Below are positions 43,641 through 54,278 of a stretch of 64,000 bases of DNA, one piece after another. Under the pieces are notes generated by a model. It was not told the origin of the DNA and did no database searches. It worked only from the letters and a program-made list of their open reading frames with translations. The stretch is from Lumbricus rubellus (taxonomy: Eukaryota; Annelida; Clitellata; Crassiclitellata; Lumbricidae): NCBI GenBank assembly GCA_945859605.1, contig OX243815.1, forward strand, positions 26,843,301 to 26,907,300, written 5' to 3'. The translations under genes and the position numbers were made by a program. Positions within the stretch are counted from its first letter, which is position 1. Each line of letters begins with the position of its first letter.

Positions 43641-44958
43641 ATTCTACTTTTTCAAGAAAGAGGCTTCACCAGTTTGCAGGTCGTAGCGAATGGAATAACC
43701 GATTATCAACATCAAAGAGAAGTTGCGCAACGGAATTTAGATTTGCTGAGAACGATCAATATAGGCCTATAAATCTCATCAGCTTTTGCCCAAGGACTTC
43801 CGAAGAAAATCTATAGGCTAATTATATTATGTACCCAGAAAGGTTCCTTTAAATAAATCAGAATTGAGAGTTTTTCACAGATCGTCAATGGATGTTTCGG
43901 ACAAAGAAATTACGTAATCGTAAACTCCTGATTTCTAAAGCGCCTCTAGCAAGCCAAGCGCGGGGCACCGGCTTATTCACGAGCGCTGCGTTGAGTCAAA
44001 AGAGTTATCCGTAAGAGTAGTCCATGGTGGTCCGGGTCGAGTTACGGGTCGAATTACGAACGAATGTAAGTTAAAATACGTTTTTAAAAAAATTGTTGAC
44101 TTATGGGCTGGTCAGTGGTCATATAGCGTGGACGCAAAGGCGAGAAACTTTTTATATGGCTGGTAAAAATCTGGATTAATGGTCTGCGTTTGCAATGATA
44201 GATCCTCTAAGATCAGTCATGACCCATTAAAAGGCGGAATTATAAAATATATGCTACATGAATATAGATTTTTCACGGATGCAATGTATAATGAGTCGAG
44301 TTATTTCCAGTGAGTGAATGATTCAGTAAGTCTTGATAATAATAATAAATTAGTTAATTTCAGCGTCATCTATCTTTATCTGGCAAAATGAGACGGCCAT
44401 TTTTCCGTCTGTTTCCGATTGCACGTCATCATTATACTCTCGAAGCACAGACGTCATTATTATACTCTCGAAGCACAGACGTCGTTTATTGAAAGAGAGC
44501 GTGCCTTGCTCGGTGGTTGCTCTTCGCTGTTCATAAACACGGCCGACCATTTACCATCCATTTCATGCTGAAACAATTCTCCAAATGCTGACATTTTACG
44601 TAAATCGAGAAATCGTATCATTGACATATATATCGGGTTTTATTGTGCTCATGGAATTTTCAGAATCAGAGCAATGCAAACGCATACAGATATACAGCCT
44701 GAGCTGGTATACCATCGCAAGTGTTTCTATATATTTCTGACATATAGTTTCCTGAATAATTATGTTTCTATGTTAACTATCATTTGTGTTATATTCTTTT
44801 CTGTTTCTGACGTTTTATTGTGGGAACAATAAATGATTTGATTTGATTTTAAGTGCTATAGGACGTAGGTCTACACTCTACAGCAATGGTATACCAACTA
44901 TGTCTGTGTGTAACAATTGACTTCGGGCTTAGTAACTACCTTTACCTAAGACAACTGT
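43641..44958. other. non-coding; 29-bp duplication inside
   Basis: ATTATACTCTCGAAGCACAG plus ACGTC occurs twice in tandem at about 44430-44482. No gene is recognised. Confidence 0.45.
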
Positions 44959-44991
44959 CTGCACCAGTTGCGGTAGCGGCAACTGGTGCAG
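44959..44991. other. Perfect hairpin, 13-bp stem and 7-base loop
   Basis: CTGCACCAGTTGC (44959-44971), loop, then GCAACTGGTGCAG (44979-44991). It is a perfect inverted repeat without neighbouring transposon ends. Its function is unknown. Confidence 0.9.
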
Positions 44992-46029
44992 AAACAAATT
45001 TCAAACTATCAAAATATAGGCCTAATTATAGTCATTGGGCACAGTCACAATTTCTTTCGCAAGAACTTGAAAATGCATAGCAGGAAATTAAAATACGGGT
45101 ATATTTTTAGATAGGTTCCTAATAGTACATTTCTCTGTTTCACTTTGTGTATCATTAATGTCATTAGTATCATTAATATCATCAATGCTTTGGCGAAGAT
45201 ATTTGTTTAAAACCAAAAAGTAACAATTAAAAAATTGTGGGCCAATTTTGCAGGGGTTAAGTATTCCTCGTCTGGCCCTGTGTGCGGTCGCTCATGACCA
45301 TCAGTATACCTAAATATCACCGTTGACACTATAAATTTCAGGAAAAATTAATACGATACTAACACACGGCAACGACACCATAACTGTTCTTGTACAATGT
45401 ATACGACAATTAATGTCGTACAAGGACAGTCATGATTGAAAGTAACCATACCGAACATATGCTTACGACGCTGATAGATGTATAAAGATCATCCATCATT
45501 TTCTCATTTTCTGTGTCCCTCTATGTATATATACTATATCTATAGACCCATAGATTATATATAGTATAATATAGTATATATAATTATATATATGATTATA
45601 TCCACGCAGCTGTCTGCAGGGAGAGAAAGAAAACGTGAAGAGGGAGTCGATGACACTGATGAAGGTCAATTATCCGGGAAAAAAGCACAGCGTGTCAGTA
45701 GATATATAATTATGTCAAGGGCCTGTCTGCTTTCGGTCGGCCGTGTATATGCACGAATGCCACGAATAGCTGGCCTACAGTGACGATAAGCGCGATTAAA
45801 GTTCAACCAGTATGATCCGCTTCCAATAATTATTAGCTGACTTATCTTCAAACGTTTTAAATATTTCCTATTGCCAGACATTTCTAATCTGTCTTTTCAA
45901 TGACCAAGCTAACTTTGAATAATTACGCATAGTCACTAAAAACGAAAACACATTTCCATCATCTTAGCAATCATGCTATCCGACATGGAGGACCTGAGTT
46001 TCCTCTTGTCTTTAAAATAGCATCTATCG
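44992..46029. other. non-coding, no gene recognised
   Basis: No gene is supported. An inverted repeat CTTGTAC...TACGACA/TGTCGTACAAG lies at about 45389-45424. (AT)-rich sequence is at about 45526-45600. Confidence 0.4.
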
Positions 46030-46195
46030 AAAGGAATATCGGCTGATCTTGTTCTTAAAGAAACCTGGCTAGAGCCATTTTATTGCTTTATTTTGAACAC
46101 ATCTCTACCTCTTTTCACTTTTAAGAAACTTCGACCTGATGGATCTATTGGTAGATTTGCTTTCGTTTCAAAAGACAAGCTTCTTTGCCCCTATA
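46030..46195 (+). pseudogene. Possible LINE endonuclease fragment
   Basis: The + strand frame reads ADLVLKETWLEPF and, after about 20 residues, LRPDGSIGRFAFVSKDKLLC. This resembles two neighbouring motifs of the apurinic-type endonuclease of LINEs: D-x-x-x-x-x-E-T-W-L, and the R-x-G-G-x-A-x-x-V-K-D-x-L loop. It is upstream-truncated and degenerate. The match is by eye over two short motifs, so this is a tentative call. Confidence 0.4.
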
Positions 46196-46281
46196 GGCCT
46201 ATTCCACCGAAGAAGTAAGTCTGGTCTATAGTTTCAAAGCTGGACTCTGCATGAAAATAAGCGTGTCTCACCAGTGACAAT

Positions 46282-46580
46282 CAAGGCCGTAGACAGGGGG
46301 GGTGTTTTGGGTGTTTGAACACCCCCTCCAAATGGAAAATGCAGAAAAAATCTATTGCATTTTCTAGTTCGAGATGCAAAAAACCATGAAAAAACCATGA
46401 ATACACCCCCCCCCCAATGAAATAATAGGCCTAGATTAAATTTTGATCTGAAAATTACAGTTGACGACTGAAAAAAGGTCATCAAAATTTGGAATTTTTC
46501 AGGAAATTCAGCCTCCCCAAAACTTAAATCCTGGCGCCACTGAAAACACCCCCCGAAATAAATTCCTGGCTACGGTCTTG
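46282..46580. mobile_element. hAT-like MITE (CAAGGCCGTAG family), 299 bp
   Basis: The ends are CAAGGCCGTAGACAGG and CCTGGCTACGGTCTTG. The flanking 8-mers GTGACAAT (46274-46281) and GTGACATT (46581-46588) share 7 of 8 bases. The interior shares GTTTTGGGTGTTTGAACAC with the 30885-31214 copy. Confidence 0.92.
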
Positions 46581-46588
46581 GTGACATT

Positions 46589-47454
46589 GTTATAGATTGA
46601 TAATGTAATTATGATCGTCCTGCACTATCCGTCGTCTTCTGGCAGTCGCTCATGGAACTCCATGTCTCTGTGCTCATCTCAGTATGAATTTAATCGCTCA
46701 TGGAACTCCATGTATGAATTTCTCAAGAGAGCAACGTCCAAATGCGCGTGATCATTCTATAAGAGTCTATGGACTGTTGTTCACGAAAGAGTTTGAGCTG
46801 CTGCTGCTGCTGTAATAATTATCCTTTCGGCCTGTTGCGCAGGCATGTATTTCCAATTAAATTTTATGCCTTGGGTCATGATGCTTCTGATCTATTTGTA
46901 ACCCGGCCAAGCTCTAACGCTACCAGACACAAAAGCTGCATCCAAGACGTGTATTTGTCTCATAATGCTGCAGGCATCCACTCTAGGTTTCTTTCACGTC
47001 GTGAACCGCTTTCCACGCATTCTTTAATTAGTGACAGATCTTGAAAATTACTTCATGTTTCAACCTTTAAAGTCGACACTATTTGAATCCCTCCGTGTTC
47101 GTACGCAACTATAAGACAGCTTATGACCTTGCTAATCACTAAATAAGTTATTGAGCCTTTGGCCTTTAAGATGGCTCCTCTAAAGAATTTTCATTTCGAC
47201 TAGGATTTCTCTTGAAGCGATTCCTCAAACGAGGAGGCGTGCAATGGCTCTATAGAAGTTATTGCGATGCGAATAGATAGGCCTTATAATAGAAGGGAAC
47301 AGCCATCGACACTGATTACCTAAAAATGCTGTTAACACTGTGCACAGGAATGGTGTGGGTGAAATGAAAACAAATGAATGTGACGCCATGTGGAAGAAGA
47401 TCCTGCCACGCGAATAAATAACGCCGGTCGTCGCAGTGGTCTATTCGTAGCTAC
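46589..47454. other. non-coding, no gene recognised
   Basis: TCGCTCATGGAACTCCATGT occurs twice (about 46645 and 46693). An open frame at 46769-47044 shows no known motif. No gene is supported. Confidence 0.4.
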
Positions 47455-47459
47455 ACACG

Positions 47460-47527
<68 letters not shown>
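47455..47527. repeat. AC dinucleotide microsatellite
   Basis: (AC)n, about 70 bp. Confidence 0.95.
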
Positions 47528-47529
<2 letters not shown>

Positions 47530-47605
47530 TAGCAATGACGCGCATCAACGGGTTTCATGCAACAAAGGCTGCAGATAAATAGATAAATAAAAGCGTCGTA
47601 CGACA

Positions 47606-47722
47606 ACAAAAGAGCAAGAGACAGAGGCATTAGCGAAATTTATTGTCTTACATATGAAGCTATTAGATAAAGATCAAGAAACAAAGGCATTAGCGAAATT
47701 ATTGTCTTGTACATATAAAACT
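47606..47722. repeat. Tandem duplication, about 62 bp, two copies
   Basis: Two copies share AGAGACAGAGGCATTAGCGA / AGAAACAAAGGCATTAGCGA, then AATTTATTGTCTTACATATG / AATTATTGTCTTGTACATAT. Confidence 0.85.
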
Positions 47723-47839
47723 ATCATCCTGTCTGATTAGCATCAGACACTATCGATTGAAAAAATTGCTACAAACGTCGACCATCCATCTCCAACTGGT
47801 TATGAAACGAGACATATGAGTTCATTAACCAATGAAGAG

Positions 47840-47880
<41 letters not shown>

Positions 47881-48340
47881 ACACATATATATATATATAA
47901 TTTTTATATATAATAATAATATTATATATATATCGAGTTCAGCGCTGTTGCTTCCCACATGCTGGTCTATAATAGGTCTATCGAGCATTGTGTTTAATGA
48001 CAACATCAGAAGCAGTAGCAACGACGACAACAACAACATTAATAGCGATAATAATTATCTAAAGCCTCTCTTTACTATCCGGGTCTTGAGTGCTTCTGTT
48101 ATTGAGTGGCGGTATATTAATATGGATCTACGATCACGAATAATACTACTAATAATACCACCAGCGCATTTCTATCTGTATTCAGCACTATAAGCTGTTT
48201 CGAATTTCGTGGCACTTTCCCTGATGTTGTGGAGGACGAGATCTGAATTTCCAGACATTCAACAACAGAGGAAATGTCGACGAGAGAGGATTGCATGGAC
48301 TGGTGTGCAGAGGAGGAAGCGGTAAACACCAAAGACACAG
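47723..48340. other. non-coding; AT microsatellite at 47841-47935
   Basis: (TA)n and ATAATAAT runs lie at 47841-47935. The rest to 48340 may include further upstream, unreadable LINE sequence. No gene is recognised. Confidence 0.5.
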
Positions 48341-48854
48341 CATGACGTTATATGGAGAGCTCTTGGCAGAGCGAAAATCCCGTTGGTCTGCTAAGAGAAG
48401 ACGGGAAGCGACCAGACGGCGTGACAATCATTCCTTGGTCACGAGGTCGATACCGGCATAGGATGTGACAGTGCCCGACACTTTCGCCCTATCTCACATT
48501 ACACACACATTCACCGGAGCTGGCGAAGCCGCTGAACGCGCAGCTGCTTCGAAATCTATCAAGTATTCCACCATCACCAGTACCAACGCTTTTGTAGCGG
48601 TCGCCTTGGAGACCGGCGGGGCTTGGTGCAAAGAAGGACTGGATTTCATTTCTGAGGTGGGGAGGAGAATTGCTGCTGCTACCCATGACCCTATGGAAAC
48701 GTCGTACCTTTTCCAGCAAATTTCGGTGGCTCTTCAACGGGGGGGGGGCGCCATTTGCCTCTCAAAACATTGCCACCGCTCCCTGATCGACCGAAGAAGG
48801 AGATTTACAAAACGAGCCGTGGAACGACAGAAGGAAGCGACCTGCAGCAAATGA
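48341..48854 (+). pseudogene. LINE-A ORF2 C-terminal region, frameshifted
   Basis: The readable blocks are [16 protein letters not shown], then (after a frameshift) [18 protein letters not shown], then (after another) [16 protein letters not shown], then GAGEAAERAAASKSIKY, then FVAVALETGGAWCKEGLDF and ETSYLFQQISVALQRGGG. This order is the conserved tail that follows the reverse transcriptase in a widespread group of animal LINEs: D-D-G-K-R-P-D-G ... W-D-V-T-V ... K-Y ... F-x-P-x-A-x-E-T-x-G ... L-G-R-R ... E-T-S-x-L-x-Q-R-x-S-x-A-x-Q-R-G. The RT itself is not present. The last 129 codons are open. Confidence 0.9.
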
Positions 48855-48912
48855 GACCGTGTTGGTCGAAAACGATCGCACCATTATTTCTTTTATTCAC
48901 AATTAACTGACG

Positions 48913-48988
<76 letters not shown>

Positions 48989-49032
48989 TAAATAAATAAT
49001 AATAATAACAATAACAATAATAATAATAACAA
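48913..49032. repeat. AAT trinucleotide microsatellite in the LINE-A 3' UTR
   Basis: (AAT)n, about 80 bp pure, then AAATAAATAATAATAACAAT variants. Confidence 0.95.
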
Positions 49033-49080
49033 TTAGGTGCCGTTCCAGATCTTTTTATTCTGTTCTTAATTAATATTTAA

Positions 49081-49625
49081 GTCCCTGAGGGATCCTAAAT
49101 ACCTCGGGGTAAAAATAATGGGCCTAATAATAACAATAAATAATAATAATAATTCCATAGCCCTTATAGAGACGCCAACGAATTCATCATATCTCAATCA
49201 CTGACGAACACCAGTGTTACACCACCAATCAAGGTGTTTGAGTAAGGTAAAATTGAGTGCGCCTTTTCGGACTTTGAGCCAACATCTGCATAATTTACAA
49301 GTGCCGATTAGACGATGCCTAAATACCTCAGGGCAGAACAAAAAATAATAATAATTAATAAATGATAATAATAAGTAGTTAGTAATAAAGTCCCTGAGGG
49401 ATCCTAAATACCTCGGGTCCTCGGGGCAATAAAAAATAAATTAAATTTAAAATTCTATAATATAATATAACCCTTATTGGAACTCCAACGAATTCAGCAT
49501 CTCAATCACTTACGAACACCATGCACCAATCAAGGTGTTTGAGTAGGGTACAAAGAGTGCGCCTTTTCGGACTTTGAGCCAGCATCTGCATAATTTTACG
49601 AGTGCCGATTAGCCGATGCCTATCC
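49081..49625. repeat. Tandem duplication, about 309 bp, starting with the LINE-A 3' hairpin
   Basis: GTCCCTGAGGGATCCTAAAT occurs at 49080 and about 49389. In both copies it is followed by AT-rich sequence, then GCCAACGAATTCA / TCCAACGAATTCA, then CACCAATCAAGGTGTTTGAG, then GTGCGCCTTTTCGGACTTTG and GTGCCGATTAG. A third, shorter hairpin-like piece (CCTAAATACCTCAGGGCA) lies at 49318-49335. Confidence 0.9.
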
Positions 49626-49896
49626 TTGGTCATTGGTTCGACGTAAAATAATGGTTTCAGAACCTTTTTTGTTCCGTGAAACATGCAGATAATGCATGCA
49701 GTCATGCAGACAGCAGACATGCACGCCAGCCAGCCTCAATGATCGGTTGATCTGTCGTCGGTTGGACGCTTCGATGGCGGATGCTTTTGCAGGCTGCAGC
49801 GACGGTGACATAAAGCTCTATGACCACACGAGAGGGATTTGAGATGCCATGTGCCCAGAACACACACCCACACGCACCACACACACACACCTACAC

Positions 49897-49930
<34 letters not shown>

Positions 49931-50269
49931 CCAGACGAATTGGCAGCAGATAGGAAGTTCTCCATATATAGACTACAACACTGCCGCTCAAGCCTATCAA
50001 TATATTCCGTTGTTGTAACAACCCGGTTCGATCCATATCCGTATACGCTCTTGGGTTGGTCCTTCCAGCCACCCGGCGTGAGTTCTATAGCCCATTTCTA
50101 ATTCGCCGCTGTTTTTCACTGCGGTGAAGTTGCGCCAGGCCTGTATACATGTAGGCTATATAGGCCTATAGGGATAGTCCGGATAAAAGACGCTGGCCAT
50201 GGTCTACTATTCGTCAGGGAGATTGGCGCTCTCTCCTCCTCTCTTTCTATCTCTTTCTTTTTCTCTTTT
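49626..50269. other. non-coding; AC microsatellite at 49862-49930
   Basis: (AC)n at 49862-49930 with CCTACACCTAC interruption. Overlapping frames through it are repeat artefacts. No gene is recognised. Confidence 0.6.
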
Positions 50270-50427
50270 TTTATTCTATCTCTCTTTCGATATATCTTTC
50301 TCTCTCCTCTCTTTCTGTCTGTCTGTCTGTCTCTGGTTCTGTGTCTCTCTATGTCTTTGTGTCTCTGTGTCTGTGTCTGTGTCTGTGTCTGTGTCTGTGT
50401 CTGTGTCTGTGTCTGTCTCTGTCTATG

Positions 50428-50505
<78 letters not shown>

Positions 50506-50542
50506 CCTCTCTTCCCCTCTCTTCCCCTCTCTCTCAGATAGC
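50270..50542. repeat. CT / TGTC microsatellite, about 270 bp
   Basis: (CT)n, (GTCT)n, (TGTC)n blocks and a triple TCTTCCCC at the end. No gene. Confidence 0.95.
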
Positions 50543-51167
50543 CGGTGACTCGAGAAAAAAGAGGCTCTTTCAGCTCAGTGGTGCCAACTGCCATCATAAA
50601 TAATAATCCAACGCCATATCTCCATTGACTTTCACGACACTTCCTCTCGATCGCGTCCCGACGAGTTCTAGTCTAAATGTCGTCTTAACTAAACTGTTTT
50701 CATATTTTAGTGCTGATAGGAGTGACTTATAACCTCAATAAATATACTTGAATTTAAAAAATAATGCAATCTTTATACATGGAGCTCAGCAACTCAGGTC
50801 TGCCTCAGACGCTGCTGGTACCTCGCTGCATTATCGAATCCGATAATACTCGCAATGTTTGTATCTTGACATTACATCGATTGTAGAAGCAGCAGATCAA
50901 GATATCACTCGTAAACATCATGTACGTAACTAAGCCTTCAGTGGAGTATACATGTAGTCTGAATCAGGTTCGAGTCTTACTGCAGATAATACTAACAAGA
51001 CAGATAGTTTTTAAAGAGTTTTTAAAGACTAGAAAGTTAGACAACTAGAATATGCGTTCATATCCGAAGAACAACTCACGGTGCTGAAGCACAGCTTAGG
51101 TATTCTGAGTTGTGCAAATCTATGGGCATAATATATATTCAAAGCCGAAGACATCTTCTGAAGCTGT
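50543..51167. other. non-coding, no recognised feature
   Basis: No gene or repeat is recognised. Confidence 0.35.
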
Positions 51168-51530
51168 CAGCTGTTAATATTACAAGGGAGACAATTTACG
51201 ATGGCGTTTAACACCTCGTCACTTTGATCAGCTTCTCTTCATTGCTCAAGAACGTCTTTGTAGCTTAAGCCTTATACCTCGTACGCCTAGGTCTACGAAC
51301 TGACGTACAAAGCATGCCTAAATGTTTGTTCCTGTTTGACGACGACACTGTGTCATAACAAAGATGATTAGTGTCGCCCTCCTCCTTTATCCAGGCTTGG
51401 GACTGGCACTGTCAGAGTGCGACCAGTGGCTGAGCTGTCAATGCTAATATTACAAGGCAGACAATTTACGATGGCGTTTGACACCTGGTCACTTTGATCA
51501 GCGTATCGTCATTGCTCAAGAACGTCCTGA
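51168..51530. repeat. 90-bp direct duplication flanking a copy of repeat R
   Basis: AATATTACAAGGGAGACAAT (51175) and AATATTACAAGGCAGACAAT (51446) head two copies of about 90 bp; each continues TTACGATGGCGTTT and ATTGCTCAAGAACGTC. Between them, 51262-51437 is repeat R (plus orientation: GTGTCGCCCTCCTCCTTTAT, AGGCTTGGGACTGGCACTG, GAGTGCGACCAGTGGCTGAG). Confidence 0.85.
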
Positions 51531-52506
51531 AGTGCTGATCACACACAGGACACGATGAGAAGAATAATTTACAAATGGCTCGCAAATCAAGCAAGACTGC
51601 AAGAATGATTTACCGCATAAGCCATACCGAATCTGAAAGTCATGTTCTAACGACGCAGTTTTACTAAATCTTAAAGGAACAAAACATTTTGAAATTCGCT
51701 ATATTGATATTTTGAAAAAAAGGATAACACTGGATAGAAACTATTTAATTATAGTCTACAAGGAGGCCATAATATGTACAAATATAGTTTTAACAGTCGA
51801 TTATACTTTTGTAAGATGACATGATATCCCATATCGTAGTAGGCTATAGGCCTAATATTAAATAAGCCTAATATCATTTCATCATAAAATAACAGTAAAT
51901 AACATAAGCATTTATATATCACAGCAGTTCATAAAATACAACGTCAGCAACGATCTACGACCATTATCATATTGCAATATTTGCCTGGAGGAAATAAATC
52001 CCAGGGAACTTTCCTCACCATATAATAGAGGTGCACTGCTGCGGGAACCTATGAGACAACATGTCGGTAAGTCAACTGCAGCGGATACAGGTATTGATAG
52101 ATATCCTTAGAGCATATTTTGGGCTTCAAGCAAAAGCTTTAAATCCCGAGATTATACCCTTTTGAGAAGTCCCTGATAATAAGACGCCCTATTCAGAAGC
52201 CAACGTTCGTTGGGGCCCATTGTACTCGAACACAACCACTATAACAGCGGTCGCCAATGGCGGCCAGATGTTTACCCATTAGGCTAATAATAATCGATAT
52301 ATTATCTTTTATAATATAAGTGCGTGTTGTTTAAAATCTTTTGACTTAGCAGATTCCGAAAAAGAGAAACAGACAGACAGAAAAACAGACAAACAGAGAG
52401 ACAGTGACAGACAAGAGACAGAGAGAGGGAGAGAGGAACTAAATTAATTAGCATTTGTTTCTAAGTGTATAATTTGTGTTTGTTCGTTAGAGATCACTTC
52501 TCATTG
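51531..52506. other. non-coding, no gene recognised
   Basis: No gene is supported. A loose GACA/GAGA tract lies at about 52366-52430. Confidence 0.4.
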
Positions 52507-52719
52507 CAACGTCGCAGTGGCGTAGCTACCATGTGTGCAGTGTGTGCAAAGCACACGGGCCCACGACCTCCAGGGGCCCACAGAGATTGTTGAATGATTA
52601 GCCAATCTAACCTAATTAGTATATAGGCTAATTCACATTATTTTGTGACAGATGTAGTTTTTGTGAACATACTTGCATTAGGCTACTTCGTATACTTTAC
52701 TGACACCTGTCAACCGCCG

Positions 52720-52744
52720 TGCAGGCAGGCAGGCAGCAGACATG

Positions 52745-52800
<56 letters not shown>

Positions 52801-52822
52801 TAGGCAGGCAGGCAGGCAGGCC
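52720..52822. repeat. GGCA (CAGG) tetranucleotide microsatellite inside hAT-like copy 2
   Basis: (GGCA)n of about 100 bp. Copy 1 has only about 30 bp of the complementary CCTG/CTGC at 7385-7413, so the tract expanded in this copy or shrank in the other. Confidence 0.95.
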
Positions 52823-53304
52823 TATACTAATTCCCTTTAACTTGTTTTTCGTTTCGAGTGACGGTAAAAATTTCATTGTGCTATTACTCTTATGTGTGCG
52901 ACCGACAATAAATAATTGGTCTAATTCAGTTTTAAATTGAAAACAGTAAACGAATCATGCCCGCATCTGATTTGCGTTCACAAGCTTTCCTATACAAAGG
53001 TCAAAGGCGGGCCTATGCTATCGTCTATCTGTCACGCTCCTGCATTGCAATTAAATGGTGCGCAGCAGAAACTTCATACTTATCACAACCATGCTCGTGT
53101 ATAATTCCGGTCATAATGCTGGATATGGTAACGGTAGTAAACTGACATATCCCTCAACCAGAGTGAGAACTGACCAGAAGTTTGAGGTCGTTCAACCCTC
53201 GCTAGTCTTTCGTAGGGTCATATAGTTAAGTATTTTCACCTTTCCACAACCCAACTCCACTTGGATCATAGCCTGATCCCCCAGTTATTTTTCAACAATT
53301 GTAA

Positions 53305-53619
53305 TTGTAATTTTTTTTACCCGAGGTATCAATGATCCCTCGGGATTTAAAAAAATTATCCGGAGACTTAAAAAATTGTATTTTGGAACGGCTAGAACTC
53401 GTCAAGATTAGGCGAAGCAAAGGTGCCTTGGAATGCAATGGCGTTGAAACGTTGGATTAAAATGGCAATGCGCTGGAAAAGATAACTGGTTTCCCTCGTG
53501 TCACCGGTTTTACGAGCTAGACAGCGCCCCAACTCTGTGATGAAACATAGACCACTGCTGTTGATTGGGCCAAGAGTCTCAATTGCCAACGGGACGAAAT
53601 TGTAATTGTAATTGAACAT
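53305..53619 (-). pseudogene. LINE-A C-terminal fragment inside hAT-like copy 2
   Basis: The minus strand reads FVPLAIETLGPINSSGL, then FITELGRCLARKTGDTRETS, then YLFQRIAILIQRFNAIAFQG and a stop. The 3' UTR (CCGTTCCAAAAT ... GAGGGATCA ... ACCTCGGGTAA) follows, with a tail of ATTACA repeats (53299-53312). This is the same family as 48341-49125. The coding part is open over 75 codons; everything upstream of VPLAIETLG is lost. Confidence 0.85.
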
Positions 53620-54045
53620 TTATATATAGTAGCGCTCCCGACCCTATAGATATATATTAGTTAGCACTTCCCCTAACAAATAGTATGGTCTTCAGGCGTT
53701 TCCTAAACAGAGGGAGAGAGAGACTGAGAAGCTCAAGACGTAGCTTGTGCGGAAGACGGTTCCAGCAAGATGGGCCAACACAGGCAAAGCTTCTGGATTG
53801 GGCAGTAGCACCACACATGCGAGGAACAACAAGGAGGCCATTAGCTGCTGAACGAAGAGCAGAGCGACAAGGGAGAGAGGAAACCAGGTTACAGAAAGCA
53901 CGGAGGTAGGAGGGAGCTACCCCAAGAAGAGAATTGCGCATAAGTGTCAAAATTCTCACACTGCTCTCAAATCTTCTCAGCTCTAACCCCAAAATCAGAG
54001 ATGCATCAAATTGAGGAAGTGTAAATCGCCCCATTTTTGCACTTA
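53620..54045 (-). pseudogene. LINE-B (CR1/L2/jockey-like) C-terminal fragment inside hAT-like copy 2
   Basis: The minus strand reads LPQFDASLILGLELRRFE, then LLGVAPSYLRAFCNL, then SLRSAANGLLVVPR-type residues, then AQSRSFACVGPSCWNRLP and LPLFRKRLKTILF. The pattern L-x-G-x-A-P-x-Y-L ... R-S ... L-x-V-P-R ... R-x-F-x-x-x-x-P-x-x-W-N-x-L-P ... F-x-x-x-L-K-T-x-L-F is the C-terminus of deuterostome CR1/L2/jockey-like LINEs. The frame is open for about 125 codons. It ends with an ATTACA-type tail (53597-53617), directly abutting LINE-A. The first 25 residues are also found in copy 1 (6797-6872). Confidence 0.85.
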
Positions 54046-54070
54046 TAAAAAGAATGTTTGTTTGTTTGTA

Positions 54071-54278
54071 TGTGCACTTGTTATAGCGCCCCTTCAAGCT
54101 CTCTCTACTCAGAGGCGCTCCCGATGCAGAGCGGACACTGCATCGGAGTTTCACGCCGAAGCGCTGAGCAATTGTAAGTGAAGGACTTGCCCAAGGTCCT
54201 TACGCGGGGAGGTGGATTCGAACCTCGGACCTTCCGGCTCCAAGGCAACGACGCCACCACTAGACCACCGCGCCCCAC
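54071..54278 (-). mobile_element. tRNA-derived SINE (main family) with inverted head next to it
   Basis: On the minus strand: GTGGGGCGCGGTGGTCTAGT (A box), GGTTCGAATCCACCTC (B box), CAGCGCTTCGGCGTGAAACT, then GGGGCGCTATAACAAGTGCA. It is one of the most complete copies. Immediately to its right, 54279-54293 (GCGGTGGTCTAGTGG) repeats the first bases of the SINE in inverted orientation, so 54256-54293 forms a near-perfect fold-back. The SINE is absent from the sister element, where GTTAGCAATATTCTTT runs through. Confidence 0.88.

Larger units (their letters stand above)
48341..49125 (+). mobile_element. LINE-A fragment: C-terminal domain plus 3' UTR with hairpin
   Basis: A 5'-truncated non-LTR retrotransposon. 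The coding remnant is at 48341-48854. An (AAT)n microsatellite sits in the 3' UTR (48913-49032). After it comes GCCGTTCCAGATCTTTTTAT and the hairpin CCCTGAGG ... CCTCGGGG (49083-49112). The same post-coding order, CCGTTCCA...GAGGGATCA...ACCTCGGGTAA, is found in the minus-strand fragment at 53305-53619, so both are one family. Confidence 0.85.

Noticed and set aside
46769..47044. 91-codon frame of ordinary composition
   Set aside because: No motif, no splice context or homology that I can recognise; length is within chance expectation.
53657..54154. A 165-residue protein as a single gene
   Set aside because: Its first third is SINE sequence and the rest a LINE C-terminus; it is a chance join inside a DNA transposon.
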